Virus record (IMG/VR): IMGVR_UViG_3300032245_000795
Span: 1 to 64,000 of that record
Source: a virus
Reading direction: 5' to 3' (one strand)
DNA length: 64,000 nucleotides
Shown: one piece after another, positions 28,817-37,800 of the stretch
Layout: the number at the start of each line of letters is the position of its first letter
Position numbering within the stretch: position 1 is the first letter of the stretch
The notes under the pieces: model-generated
Told to the model about the DNA's origin: nothing
Database searches by the model: none
The model's input: the letters and a program-made list of their open reading frames with translations, nothing else
Translations under genes and position numbers: made by a program

Positions 28817-29529
28817 TGATAAATATATCAGTTGAAAAAATGAGGGGTAATCCTTTTATTATTTCACCAATGTCTATTAAAAGAGATTGGATGGATGCAA
28901 CCTCAGAAAAGCATGCATATAGATGTTTTCCAGTTACACAAGCAAATGTTATCGGCTGGAGCCTTTCTTGCATAGAAGACATATCTTTTATTTGGGACGG
29001 AATAAATGATCAAACTCAAGACCATATTAAAATTCTTTTTGCACCAGAAGGATCTTATGCTGGTAGAGGGCAATCATCTATTAGTTTTAATACTGGATTA
29101 ATTTTTAAAACTGAAAATGATTTAAGCATTCTTACAATAAACCCAGTAAATTATTTTAGTGAAGACTTTGAAACAATGTCTAGTCTAATTAGTACATCAT
29201 TTTTTGACAACCCTATTCCATTAGCAATTAAAGCAAAATCAGCAAATAAAGAGATAGTCATAAAGGCTGGAACACCATTAGCAACAATAATTCCTATATC
29301 TTTAACTAATCTAAATAACAGTACAATAGAAATATTAAACTATGAAGATCCAGACAGATCAAGAACTAATGCAAATATTTCTTACGGTGAAGCAGCACAG
29401 GTTATTAATCAATCTGGCAAATGGACTGACTGGTATAGAGATGCCATTAACGAAAAAGGAGAAGTTAAAGGTAAGCATGAGACAAAAACTTTAAAACTTT
29501 ACGTAAACGATAATACGGTTAGCCAATGA
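28816..29529 (+). CDS. DUF6065-like protein, second copy, 237 aa
   Basis: GTG start overlapping the upstream TAG. YRCFPVTQANVIGWSLSCIE, ISFIWDG, ILTINPVNYF and IKAGTPLATIIPISLT share the layout of the 258-aa protein (aromatic/Cys start, strand-rich middle, AGTP...IP end). Probably a diverged paralogue. ATGA overlap with the next gene. Confidence 0.6.
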   Translation: MINISVEKMRGNPFIISPMSIKRDWMDATSEKHAYRCFPVTQANVIGWSLSCIEDISFIWDGINDQTQDHIKILFAPEGSYAGRGQSSISFNTGLIFKTENDLSILTINPVNYFSEDFETMSSLISTSFFDNPIPLAIKAKSANKEIVIKAGTPLATIIPISLTNLNNSTIEILNYEDPDRSRTNANISYGEAAQVINQSGKWTDWYRDAINEKGEVKGKHETKTLKLYVNDNTVSQ

Positions 29530-29981
29530 GTGAATTAAATCAAATTAACGATATCATATTAAATAACTATATTGAAGACTCTAAAAACGGTAAGGTAAGT
29601 CATTACATGATTGCTGTTGCAAGAGATGGAGAAAGCCCAGTAAGATCAATAATTTCTTTTGATAATATTGAGCAGGCTTTAGAGGGCTACAATATGTATC
29701 AAGATGCTGGTTTTGCAAAAGAATATTTGACTGTATCTTTGTATGAGCCCCTAGGAAAAATTACCACAAAAGTTTTAAAAAGAAATCATGCTGGAGATCC
29801 ATCATTTGTTAGACAAAACTATATAGATACAGTGGAAGCACTGCATCTTGTTAAAGATAAGTTAAATAAAAAAGATTATGAAGACTTATGTATTAAGATT
29901 GTTACATCATTTGCAAAGGATAATTGGAGATTTAATGCAGACAGATTCTTGAAGCAATTAGAGATTGAGAGAGATATTTAG
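29526..29981 (+). CDS. Two-domain protein, 151 aa, fusion of two small left-arm families
   Basis: Residues about 20-85 (HYMIAVARDGES, GYNMYQDAGFAKEYLTVSLY, EPLGK) are homologous to the 72-aa protein at 3290-3508. Residues about 95-151 (RQNYIDTVEALHLVKDKLNK, then FNADRFLKQLE) are homologous to the 61-aa protein at 4363-4548. Both functions unknown; fusion suggests that the separate proteins interact. ATGA overlap with the DUF6065-like gene. Confidence 0.8.
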   Translation: MSELNQINDIILNNYIEDSKNGKVSHYMIAVARDGESPVRSIISFDNIEQALEGYNMYQDAGFAKEYLTVSLYEPLGKITTKVLKRNHAGDPSFVRQNYIDTVEALHLVKDKLNKKDYEDLCIKIVTSFAKDNWRFNADRFLKQLEIERDI

Positions 29982-29993
29982 GATTTAAACCCT

Positions 29994-30003
29994 ATGATAT
30001 AAT
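29994..30003 (+). promoter_or_regulatory. Extended -10 TGATATAAT, leaderless
   Basis: TATAAT (29998-30003) 6 nt before the ATG at 30010. Confidence 0.65.
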
Positions 30004-30009
30004 CAAGTT

Positions 30010-30684
30010 ATGGAAAATAATAATCCTTCTGTTGTAATAAGAAAGCCCTCAATGACACCTTCTGGCTGGTTTGGCGACAGCAAAGATATGATTGTAGAGT
30101 TGGAAAACTTTATGACAGAAGAAGAAATAGTGTTTTTAGAAAATGCTGCAAAGTCGTTGACAATTTGGGATGTAACAGAGACGCATGTAAATGAAAATGG
30201 AACAATCGTGTATGATTCAAATTATTGGAAAGACAGAGTTGCAACAAAGCCAACTTTAGATAAAAATGATTCTGCGATTGCTCCAGTTGTTGCAGGACTA
30301 TTTGAAAGACTAAAGCCAATTGTCGAAGAATTCTATAAGGTAGAGGTTATTCCTACTGGACCAACCATTGTTAAATGGTTACCAGGACAAAGACAAAATC
30401 CTCATGCAGATAAAGAACTTCATGAAGGTCCAGATGCAGGACTTCCAAATGATTTTCCAAACTATGATCTTTCAAGCCTATTTTATTTAAATGACGATTA
30501 TGAAGGTGGAGAACTTTACTTTCCCTTGCAAGGCGTTCAATTTAAGCCTAAAAAGGGTGCAGCATATTTTTTCCCAGGAGATAAAAATTTTATTCACGGA
30601 GTTACAGAGATTAAAAGTGGTCTAAGGTTTACCTGCCCATTCTTTTGGGAAATTATAAAGCATACTGGAGATAGACAGCCATGA
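30010..30684 (+). CDS. 2OG-Fe(II) oxygenase, P4H type (4)
   Basis: 224 aa. H132-x-D134 (NPHADKE), H196 (FIHGV), R206 (GLRF), hallmark YLNDDYEGGELYFP. A longer insert between the first ligand pair and the core (HEGPDAGLPNDFPNYDLSSL) sets it apart. Predicted leaderless, then coupled by ATGA to the next hydroxylase. Confidence 0.85.
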   Translation: MENNNPSVVIRKPSMTPSGWFGDSKDMIVELENFMTEEEIVFLENAAKSLTIWDVTETHVNENGTIVYDSNYWKDRVATKPTLDKNDSAIAPVVAGLFERLKPIVEEFYKVEVIPTGPTIVKWLPGQRQNPHADKELHEGPDAGLPNDFPNYDLSSLFYLNDDYEGGELYFPLQGVQFKPKKGAAYFFPGDKNFIHGVTEIKSGLRFTCPFFWEIIKHTGDRQP

Positions 30685-31427
30685 ACCTAAACAATAAAAA
30701 ACGAATTACAAAAGACATTGTTGTTTATGAAAATTTTGTTAGTGCTGAAGAGTGTTCTAAAATGATTAATGCTTTAGATGCACAAGCAGCAAATGGAAAA
30801 ATATCATGGATGCCAATATCTTTTTATGAGTCATATTCATCTGTCTTGCCACAAGACAATGATCAAGAAGTGTTGGATGCTGGCCTTATCCCAACAATTT
30901 TTTCAGACATTGAAAAAATGATGCCAGAGGCTATAGCATCAGTTCACGATCTTGATCCAAAGATTATATCTAAGATTGGATATCACACACAAAAGTGGGA
31001 GCCAGGAGCATATGCAAGAATTCACTCTGACAACACTGATCACGAAGGCAACTCTGGAGCATTTACAAGAAGTAGATATGCTGGATTTTTATATTTAAAT
31101 GATAACTTTGAAGGTGGACTGCTTAGATTCCCAGATCAAAATATTGAGATTCAACCTAAGACAGGTATGCTTGCTGTTTTTGACGGGGGATTTAATAATA
31201 TGCACGAAGTATCCCTAATAGAAAGTGGAGTAAGATATACAATTGGGTCTTTCTGGGATGACAGAGAAGAGTCTGACTATCCACAAGAACTAAGAGATGC
31301 TTGGGCAGAAGAAATGCGAGATACAAGAGCCAAACAGGAAATTGAAAGAGCGCAATGGCAAGAGTTACTTAGAGAAGGATACAAAATAGACATGAATAAT
31401 AATAAATATAAGGTTGGAGATAATTAA
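30681..31427 (+). CDS. 2OG-Fe(II) oxygenase, P4H type (5)
   Basis: 248 aa. H115-x-D117 (ARIHSDNT), H175 (NMHEV), R185 (GVRY), hallmark YLNDNFEGGLLRFP. The C-terminal extension (about 200-248) is a charged helix absent from the others. Third consecutive type of P4H fold in the operon. Confidence 0.85.
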   Translation: MNLNNKKRITKDIVVYENFVSAEECSKMINALDAQAANGKISWMPISFYESYSSVLPQDNDQEVLDAGLIPTIFSDIEKMMPEAIASVHDLDPKIISKIGYHTQKWEPGAYARIHSDNTDHEGNSGAFTRSRYAGFLYLNDNFEGGLLRFPDQNIEIQPKTGMLAVFDGGFNNMHEVSLIESGVRYTIGSFWDDREESDYPQELRDAWAEEMRDTRAKQEIERAQWQELLREGYKIDMNNNKYKVGDN

Positions 31428-31428
31428 C

Positions 31429-32094
31429 ATGGGAATTTTTCTAGAAAAAGAGTTTACAGATGCTAACTATGAAATAGAGGTTTTGCATGGAGGTATATTG
31501 GCTATTAAAAACTTTATATCGGATGAAGAATTAGAAACAATTTGGAAAATAATTAATAATGCTACAGAAGCAGATTGGGGTATAGAGTATACAAAAAATC
31601 TTGCCAGATTCTGTATGGAAAAGTTTGGAAGAGACGATGTTGAAAACTTAGTTGCTGAAGGCAAATTTGAGATTACTCTTGGCTGGGAAGATAAAAACCT
31701 AAACATTGTTCACGAACCAATCACTGTTACTTTACAGAGAAGACTTGGAGATTTGATTCAATTGTCTGATCCATCTTTAGAACTTGCTGGTTTTGGAACA
31801 CTACAAAGAATGCAGCACGGAGTTGAGTTGAAGTCTCATACAGATCAGCACACAGATCCATCTATTAGATATGCTGCTATACTATACATCAATGACGACT
31901 ATAAAGAAGGAACTTTGTTCTTTGAAAATAAGCCAGGGTCTGATTTAAGACCAAACCCAAAGACATTGCTTATTTTCCCAGGGACTGAAGAATACGAACA
32001 CGGAGTAAGACCTGTAGGCAAAGACAGCCCAATTAGATATGTAACTGTTGGGTTTATTAAGGTTAGAGGTTGGTATGAAAATAATAAATATTAA
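31429..32094 (+). CDS. 2OG-Fe(II) oxygenase, P4H type (6)
   Basis: 221 aa. H137-x-D139 (KSHTDQH), H191 (YEHGV), R203 (PIRY), YINDDYKEGTLFFE. Start taken at ATG 31429, 9 nt after GGAG; a TTG at 31414 is less likely. The core lacks the usual second Gly of EGGE (KEGT), a small departure from the family pattern. Confidence 0.85.
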   Translation: MGIFLEKEFTDANYEIEVLHGGILAIKNFISDEELETIWKIINNATEADWGIEYTKNLARFCMEKFGRDDVENLVAEGKFEITLGWEDKNLNIVHEPITVTLQRRLGDLIQLSDPSLELAGFGTLQRMQHGVELKSHTDQHTDPSIRYAAILYINDDYKEGTLFFENKPGSDLRPNPKTLLIFPGTEEYEHGVRPVGKDSPIRYVTVGFIKVRGWYENNKY

Positions 32095-32106
32095 AGGAGA
32101 TACACT

Positions 32107-32736
32107 ATGAACAGAGAGATACTTGAAGAAAAGGTTTATTACTACACAGATGTAATTGAAGACCCAAAGAAACTTGTTGACGCAATTGAAAACGATAACA
32201 AAGATCCTTGGGGAGAGTGGATGGCTTGCAGCGGACAAGCCTATGTTTATGGAACCGATAAGACTATTGCTTTAACAGCAAATGCTGATGAAAAAGATAA
32301 ATATATTTACAACACTTTACAAAAGGCTTTTGATGATGTAGCAAGAGATTATGCAAATGCTCAGGGAATCACTGATGAACCAAAATTGTTTCCACAGTAT
32401 CCTATTAAGAAATACCAGCCAGGAACATATATGGGTGCACACTTTGATCAGCAAGAAGGCGATGAAAGACTAAAGGTTTCTTTTGTAATGTATCTTAATG
32501 ATGACTATGAAGGAGGAGAAATATCTTTTACTATTGCATCTCCAAATGGTGTTTTGCAAAATTCTAGTCCAGATCCAGATTTTGCAAAAGCAGAACAATA
32601 TAAAAATTATACTTTTGCTGTAAAACCAAAAGCAGGCAGTATTATTGTGTTTCCTCCATCACCACCATATCATCACACCGCTCATTTAGTTAAAAGTGGT
32701 GAAAAGATTATGGTTCCACAACACTGGATACACTAA
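32107..32736 (+). CDS. 2OG-Fe(II) oxygenase, P4H type (7)
   Basis: 209 aa. H112-x-D114 (GAHFDQQ), distal H190 (YHHTA), K200 (GEKI), hallmark YLNDDYEGGEISF. Carries an insert of about 25 residues before the last strands (NSSPDPDFAKAEQYKNY). AAAGGAG before the ATG. Last hydroxylase of the run. Confidence 0.85.
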   Translation: MNREILEEKVYYYTDVIEDPKKLVDAIENDNKDPWGEWMACSGQAYVYGTDKTIALTANADEKDKYIYNTLQKAFDDVARDYANAQGITDEPKLFPQYPIKKYQPGTYMGAHFDQQEGDERLKVSFVMYLNDDYEGGEISFTIASPNGVLQNSSPDPDFAKAEQYKNYTFAVKPKAGSIIVFPPSPPYHHTAHLVKSGEKIMVPQHWIH

Positions 32737-32764
32737 ACAATAACCCTAAACAATATATTTAGGT

Positions 32765-32789
32765 AGAGTTTTACTTTTTTAAAAACTCT
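32765..32789 (+). terminator. Hairpin at the end of the hydroxylase operon
   Basis: AGAGTTTT (32765-32772) and AAAACTCT (32782-32789) with T-rich loop; AT-rich, moderately convincing. Confidence 0.45.
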
Positions 32790-32797
32790 GCTATACT
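32789..32797 (+). promoter_or_regulatory. Extended -10 TGCTATACT upstream of nrdJ
   Basis: TATACT (32792-32797), leader of about 27 nt with GAAAGG before the ATG at 32831. Confidence 0.6.
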
Positions 32798-32830
32798 TAA
32801 GACTATTCCGTTTTTGAAAGGACGATACAC

Positions 32831-34864
32831 ATGTCAGATTTTTTTAGTTTTAAACTTCCAGAAGATTTTGTAGAAAAGTACAAGAATATAGAAAGTCCAT
32901 TTGGTTTTAAAGATGCAGCAGAAAATTCACTTGGAGAAATTACTTTTATTCGTACATATTCTCGTATGAAGGAAGATGGAACTAAGGAAAGATGGCATGA
33001 AGTTTGTCGTCGTGTAATTGAGGGTATGTACTCAGTACAAAAAAATCATGCTAAAGAAAACCGATTGCCATGGAATGATTATAAGGCTCAGAAGTCAGCA
33101 CAAGAAGCATTCCAAAGAATGTTTGAATTAAAGTGGACCCCACCAGGTAGAGGTATGTGGGCATTTGGAACTCCTATGACTATGGAGAAGAAGAACTCAG
33201 CAGCACTACAGAACTGTGCAATGGTTTCAACAAAGGACCTTGATAAGAACGATCCAGGAGCATTGTTTGCTTGGGTAATGGATGCATTGATGCTTGGCAT
33301 TGGTGTGGGGTTTGACACGGTAGGACAGGATAAGAATTTTTCAATCTATGCCCCAACAGAACCAGAACAGGTGTTCGAAATTCCAGACACTCGTGAAGGA
33401 TGGGTAGAGTCAGTTAGACTTCTAATCAACTCATATCTTAGAGCAAATCAGAGCATTCAGAAGTTTAACTATGACTTGATCAGACCTCTTGGAGCACCTA
33501 TTAAGGGCTTTGGAGGCGTTGCATCAGGACCTGCACCTCTTATCAAGTTGCATGACCAGATAGACCGTGTAATAGGCTCCAGAGGCGGAGAAACACTAGA
33601 CTCTCGTGCCATTGTAGACCTGGTAAATCTAATTGGTACCTGCGTGGTATCAGGCAATGTTCGTAGATCAGCAACACTTGCTTTGGGTAACGCAGGGGAT
33701 GAAACATTTATGAACCTAAAGAATTCAGAGATATTCCCAGAGCGTAACTCATTTGATCCAGAAAATCCAGGTTGGGCTTGGATGTCTAATAATTCTATTT
33801 CAGCAGAAGTAGGAACAAAGTACGAAGACTATGTAGATTTAATTACAGAAAACGGAGAACCAGGTTTTATCTGGCTTGATGTTGCTCGTAATTATGGACG
33901 ACTAAAGGATGCGCCAGACGGTAAGGATTACCGTGTGATGGGATTTAACCCATGTGCGGAGCAGCCATTGGAATCATACGAATTATGTACACTTGTAGAA
34001 GTGCACTTGAATCGTCATGAATCTAAGGAGGACTTCCTGCGTACCCTTAAGTTTGCATACCTTTATGGAAAGACTGTAACGCTTGTTCCAACACACTGGC
34101 CACAAACAAACGGTATCATGCAACGCAACCGTCGTATTGGTACATCACTAACAGGTATTGCATCATTTGCAGATCAAAAGGGTTTGCCAATTGTTCGTGA
34201 GTGGATGGACGAAGGATACAACAAGATCCGTCACTATGACCACCAGTATTCAGAATGGCTTTGTGTTCGTGAATCAATTCGTGTAACAACAGTTAAGCCA
34301 TCAGGATCAGTTTCAATTCTTTCTGGTGCAACTCCTGGAGTTCACTGGGGTCCTGGAGGAAACTTCTTTCTTCGTGCAGTTAGATTTGGAAACACAGATC
34401 CAATGATGCACTTGTTTAAAGCAGCAGGGTACACAATTGAAGATGACGTAGTATCAGCAAATACATCAGTAGTCTACTTCCCAATCAAGTCAGGTCATCC
34501 ACGATCTGAAAAAGATGTAACATTATTTGAAAAAATTGCACTTGCTGCAACTGCTCAGAAGTACTGGTCTGACAATGGTGTTTCTGTAACATTATCATTT
34601 GACAAAGAAACAGAGTCAAAGCATGTTGTCCCAGCATTACACATGTATGAGGGACAATTAAAGGCAGTGTCATTCCTTCCAATGGGAAATGCTGTTTATC
34701 CTCAGCAGCCATATACTCAGATTACTGAAGAGCAGTATGAGTCATATATTGGCAAGTTGAAGCATATTGATTTTGGTGCAATTTATGACGGTATAGATAA
34801 CCTTGAAGCACAAGGAGAATCTTACTGCACAACAGACTACTGTGAAATAAAAATAAACAACTAG
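32831..34864 (+). CDS. nrdJ: Adenosylcobalamin-dependent ribonucleoside-triphosphate reductase (class II)
   Basis: Converts NTPs to dNTPs, keeping DNA precursors available during infection. It fits the monomeric class II (Lactobacillus leichmannii) type: redox Cys C129 (QNCAMVS) pairs with C386. The active-site triad N373-x-C375-x-E377 (FNPCAEQPLESYELC) has C375 as thiyl residue. The C-terminal relay is CTTDYC (C666, C671). TVKPSGSVSIL is the loop before the base-binding region. At 677 aa it is slightly shorter than the reference of about 740. Class II needs coenzyme B12 but no second subunit, so the host must supply cobalamin. Confidence 0.9.
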   Translation: MSDFFSFKLPEDFVEKYKNIESPFGFKDAAENSLGEITFIRTYSRMKEDGTKERWHEVCRRVIEGMYSVQKNHAKENRLPWNDYKAQKSAQEAFQRMFELKWTPPGRGMWAFGTPMTMEKKNSAALQNCAMVSTKDLDKNDPGALFAWVMDALMLGIGVGFDTVGQDKNFSIYAPTEPEQVFEIPDTREGWVESVRLLINSYLRANQSIQKFNYDLIRPLGAPIKGFGGVASGPAPLIKLHDQIDRVIGSRGGETLDSRAIVDLVNLIGTCVVSGNVRRSATLALGNAGDETFMNLKNSEIFPERNSFDPENPGWAWMSNNSISAEVGTKYEDYVDLITENGEPGFIWLDVARNYGRLKDAPDGKDYRVMGFNPCAEQPLESYELCTLVEVHLNRHESKEDFLRTLKFAYLYGKTVTLVPTHWPQTNGIMQRNRRIGTSLTGIASFADQKGLPIVREWMDEGYNKIRHYDHQYSEWLCVRESIRVTTVKPSGSVSILSGATPGVHWGPGGNFFLRAVRFGNTDPMMHLFKAAGYTIEDDVVSANTSVVYFPIKSGHPRSEKDVTLFEKIALAATAQKYWSDNGVSVTLSFDKETESKHVVPALHMYEGQLKAVSFLPMGNAVYPQQPYTQITEEQYESYIGKLKHIDFGAIYDGIDNLEAQGESYCTTDYCEIKINN

Positions 34865-34870
34865 TCTTCT

Positions 34871-34880
34871 GTGGTAAAAT
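34871..34880 (+). promoter_or_regulatory. Extended -10 TGGTAAAAT, leaderless (9-nt spacing)
   Basis: TAAAAT (34875-34880), 9 nt before the ATG at 34890; no Shine-Dalgarno. Confidence 0.55.
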
Positions 34881-34889
34881 AGACTTATA

Positions 34890-37800
34890 ATGTCTAATCC
34901 ATCAAACCTGTATGCAGAGAAAATATACGCAGAACATCCTGTTGCTCTTTGGGCACTGGATGATACTGCAGACTATATAAGTTTGATAACAGAGCCTAAA
35001 AGAAATCTCTTAAATTGGGAAATAGATAACGGATCAGCATCGTCCTATTCTTTATCTGATGAGCCCTTTTCAGAAAGTGGCACATTTAAAATAACGGGAG
35101 ATATAACATCAGAGTTATCTGGTCAAGTTGTATGTGTAAGTGAAAACATTATCAACTTTAGCCTTTTAAATAAAGAACTATCTACTTTTTCAATTGGTGG
35201 ATTCTTTAACTCTCTAAGTGCCTATGCATCTAGTTTTGAAATAGGCTATGAGTATTTTGACACAACCTCTGGAAACAAAGTTCAAAGATTAAAAAGTTAT
35301 CCAGTTTTTCTATACAATGAATGGTTTTTTATATCGGAAACTTTTGAAATGCCAGAAGATAATACAGAGTTTAAAGTTGTCGTAAAGATTAATTATATTG
35401 GTGGAGCAGCAGATACTAGCGATTATACTTTTTTGGTTAATGGTATAAGTGTTGGACAATGGTCTGAAGAGTTTAATTCTTCTTCTCTTGGGGTAACAAA
35501 AGAATTGCTGCCATCTGAAATAGCAATAGAAGAATCTTATGGAGTACCAGCAAGCGCCTATGGCCTTGAAGATAAAAAGGGATACTATCTTGTTTCTAAT
35601 AACAGCCTTATGGCAAAAAACACTGGTATACCTTTAGTATATGGTGCATCAAATCTTACAAAACTTTTACCAAACAAAGATCAAAATGGTCAACCAAAAC
35701 CATCTTTGATTATTCCAGGACTTGGTTTTATGGGAGAAGATGGCCACAACAAAGAATATACTTTGGAGACATGGATAAGAATAAATTCAGACTCTGTAAC
35801 AAAAAAAAGAATTATTGGTCCAATTGGATCTGATGATGGTTTATATGTTGACGGTCCATTTTTAACATTAAAGATAGGCTCAGTCTTTGGCTCATACTAT
35901 GTTGGAGAATGGACCAGGCCAATGCTTACGCATATCAGACTTTCTGAAAATAATGGTTCTCTTTTAGTAAACGGAGAAGAGGTAATATCTTTAACCTATT
36001 TGACCTCAGAGTTGAACTTTCCTAAAAGTATCTTGAATGAAAAAAATCAAGACTGGATAGGCTTTTATGCATACGAAGATGTTTCTCCAATAGAAATTGA
36101 TTGCGTTGCAATATATACTTATCAGGTTCCAGTAGTCCTTGCTAAAAAAAGATTTGTGTATGGCCAGGGAGTTGAATTTCCAGAGGGGATCAATCAAGCA
36201 TATAGTGGATCATCAATCTACATAGACTACCCATTTGCAGACTATACAAACAACTACTCTTATCCTTCACTTGGAAATTGGTCTCAAGGCATAGTAGATA
36301 ACCTTGAAATAAAAAATAATTTGCTTTCTACTCCAGACTATAGTCTTCCAGATATTGTCTTAGGCTCTGGCTCACTCAGTGAAATCTATGAAAGTTTAAA
36401 AAATCAACAAAATGAAAATGAAAATTTCTTTTCTTTTGGAAGTAACTCTGGTCATATGTACTTTGAAAATTTAAATTTCCTAAAAGAAAAGATAAGATCT
36501 TTTTATGGTTCATTTAAATTTTTATCTAACTCTCCAGACAAGCAGGTCTTATTCCGAGTTAATTCTGGAACATCTTCTAACTACTTTGAGATATATTCTG
36601 AAGGTCTTTCTGTTGTCTATAAATTGTACTATGGAGAAACTGAAAATATTCTTTTAACTCTTTCTGCTGTAGAAATAGGAGAAGTGTTTTCTGTAGGTAT
36701 TGACATAGACAAAATTTCTAAATATTTTGGTGGAACGGTTGCGTCGTTTTTTGGAAACTCAAACTCTTTAAGTTTTTATATTGCTGGAAATTCAAACCTA
36801 ACAGAAACATTTAGTGGAAGGATATATAAAGTAGGATTCTGTACCTCTAGAAATCACAAAAAGATAAATCAACTGTTTAATGAAAAAGGAATTGTTATAG
36901 AAAATGATAACGTTTTTCTTGAGTATTTACAAACCCCAGATGTAGAATACAACTCTACAGAAAATTATTTTGGAACTAATCCAGCAGAATGGGATACCCT
37001 GATAAGTGGAGGAGAAGTTTCTTCAGATGGTGCTGCTACACTTCAAGAACATACAGCAAGTTATACTCTATCACCATATTTATCATTTGATAAGTATTCT
37101 CTTGATATAGATATTCAAGGCTACTGGGAAGACTATGTTCCTCTTACATATTTTGCTCAATATGTAAAAGATAAAAAATATAAAGAATATTATGATCTAG
37201 ATTTTATTCAGTTTAATATAAACTATCCTTCACCTTCAGTGTTTGTAGAAGAAGAACAATTTGGATCCTGGACTTATAAGGAGTTGTCAGAAGAATATGG
37301 TAGTCCCGTTCAAAGAGATTATTCTTCTTTAGGAAATCAACTTTTTACTAACTACTTAAACTACGATGATTTAAAAAACAGAGCCTACAAAAACTACAAA
37401 TATGATACAAGTAATTCTCTTGTAAGATCTTACGTTACTTTTCAATATACAAAAAATGGAGCAAACCTTTCATCAGAAAATTTTATAAACATTGAGAAGC
37501 CTTCAAAAGATTCCATAGTTATTCCAGGTGAAGACTGGAACTATACTAAATATGAAGTTGTAGATAACATGATTATTTATCCCCCACTTAATTCAAATAT
37601 TTTAGACATTTCCTTAGTAACTCATTTAGAGTTTAAAGTAAAAGCAATACTAAAAAATAAAGTTTCTTTAAGAAGTTTGGAATATGCATCTCAAGCGTTT
37701 AATGCAACATCTACAAACCCTATAGGAACTAGATTTGGTAATGAGATATATCCATACAAAAAGTCTGGATTCTATTATGATTATAAAAGCCAAAATCCTT

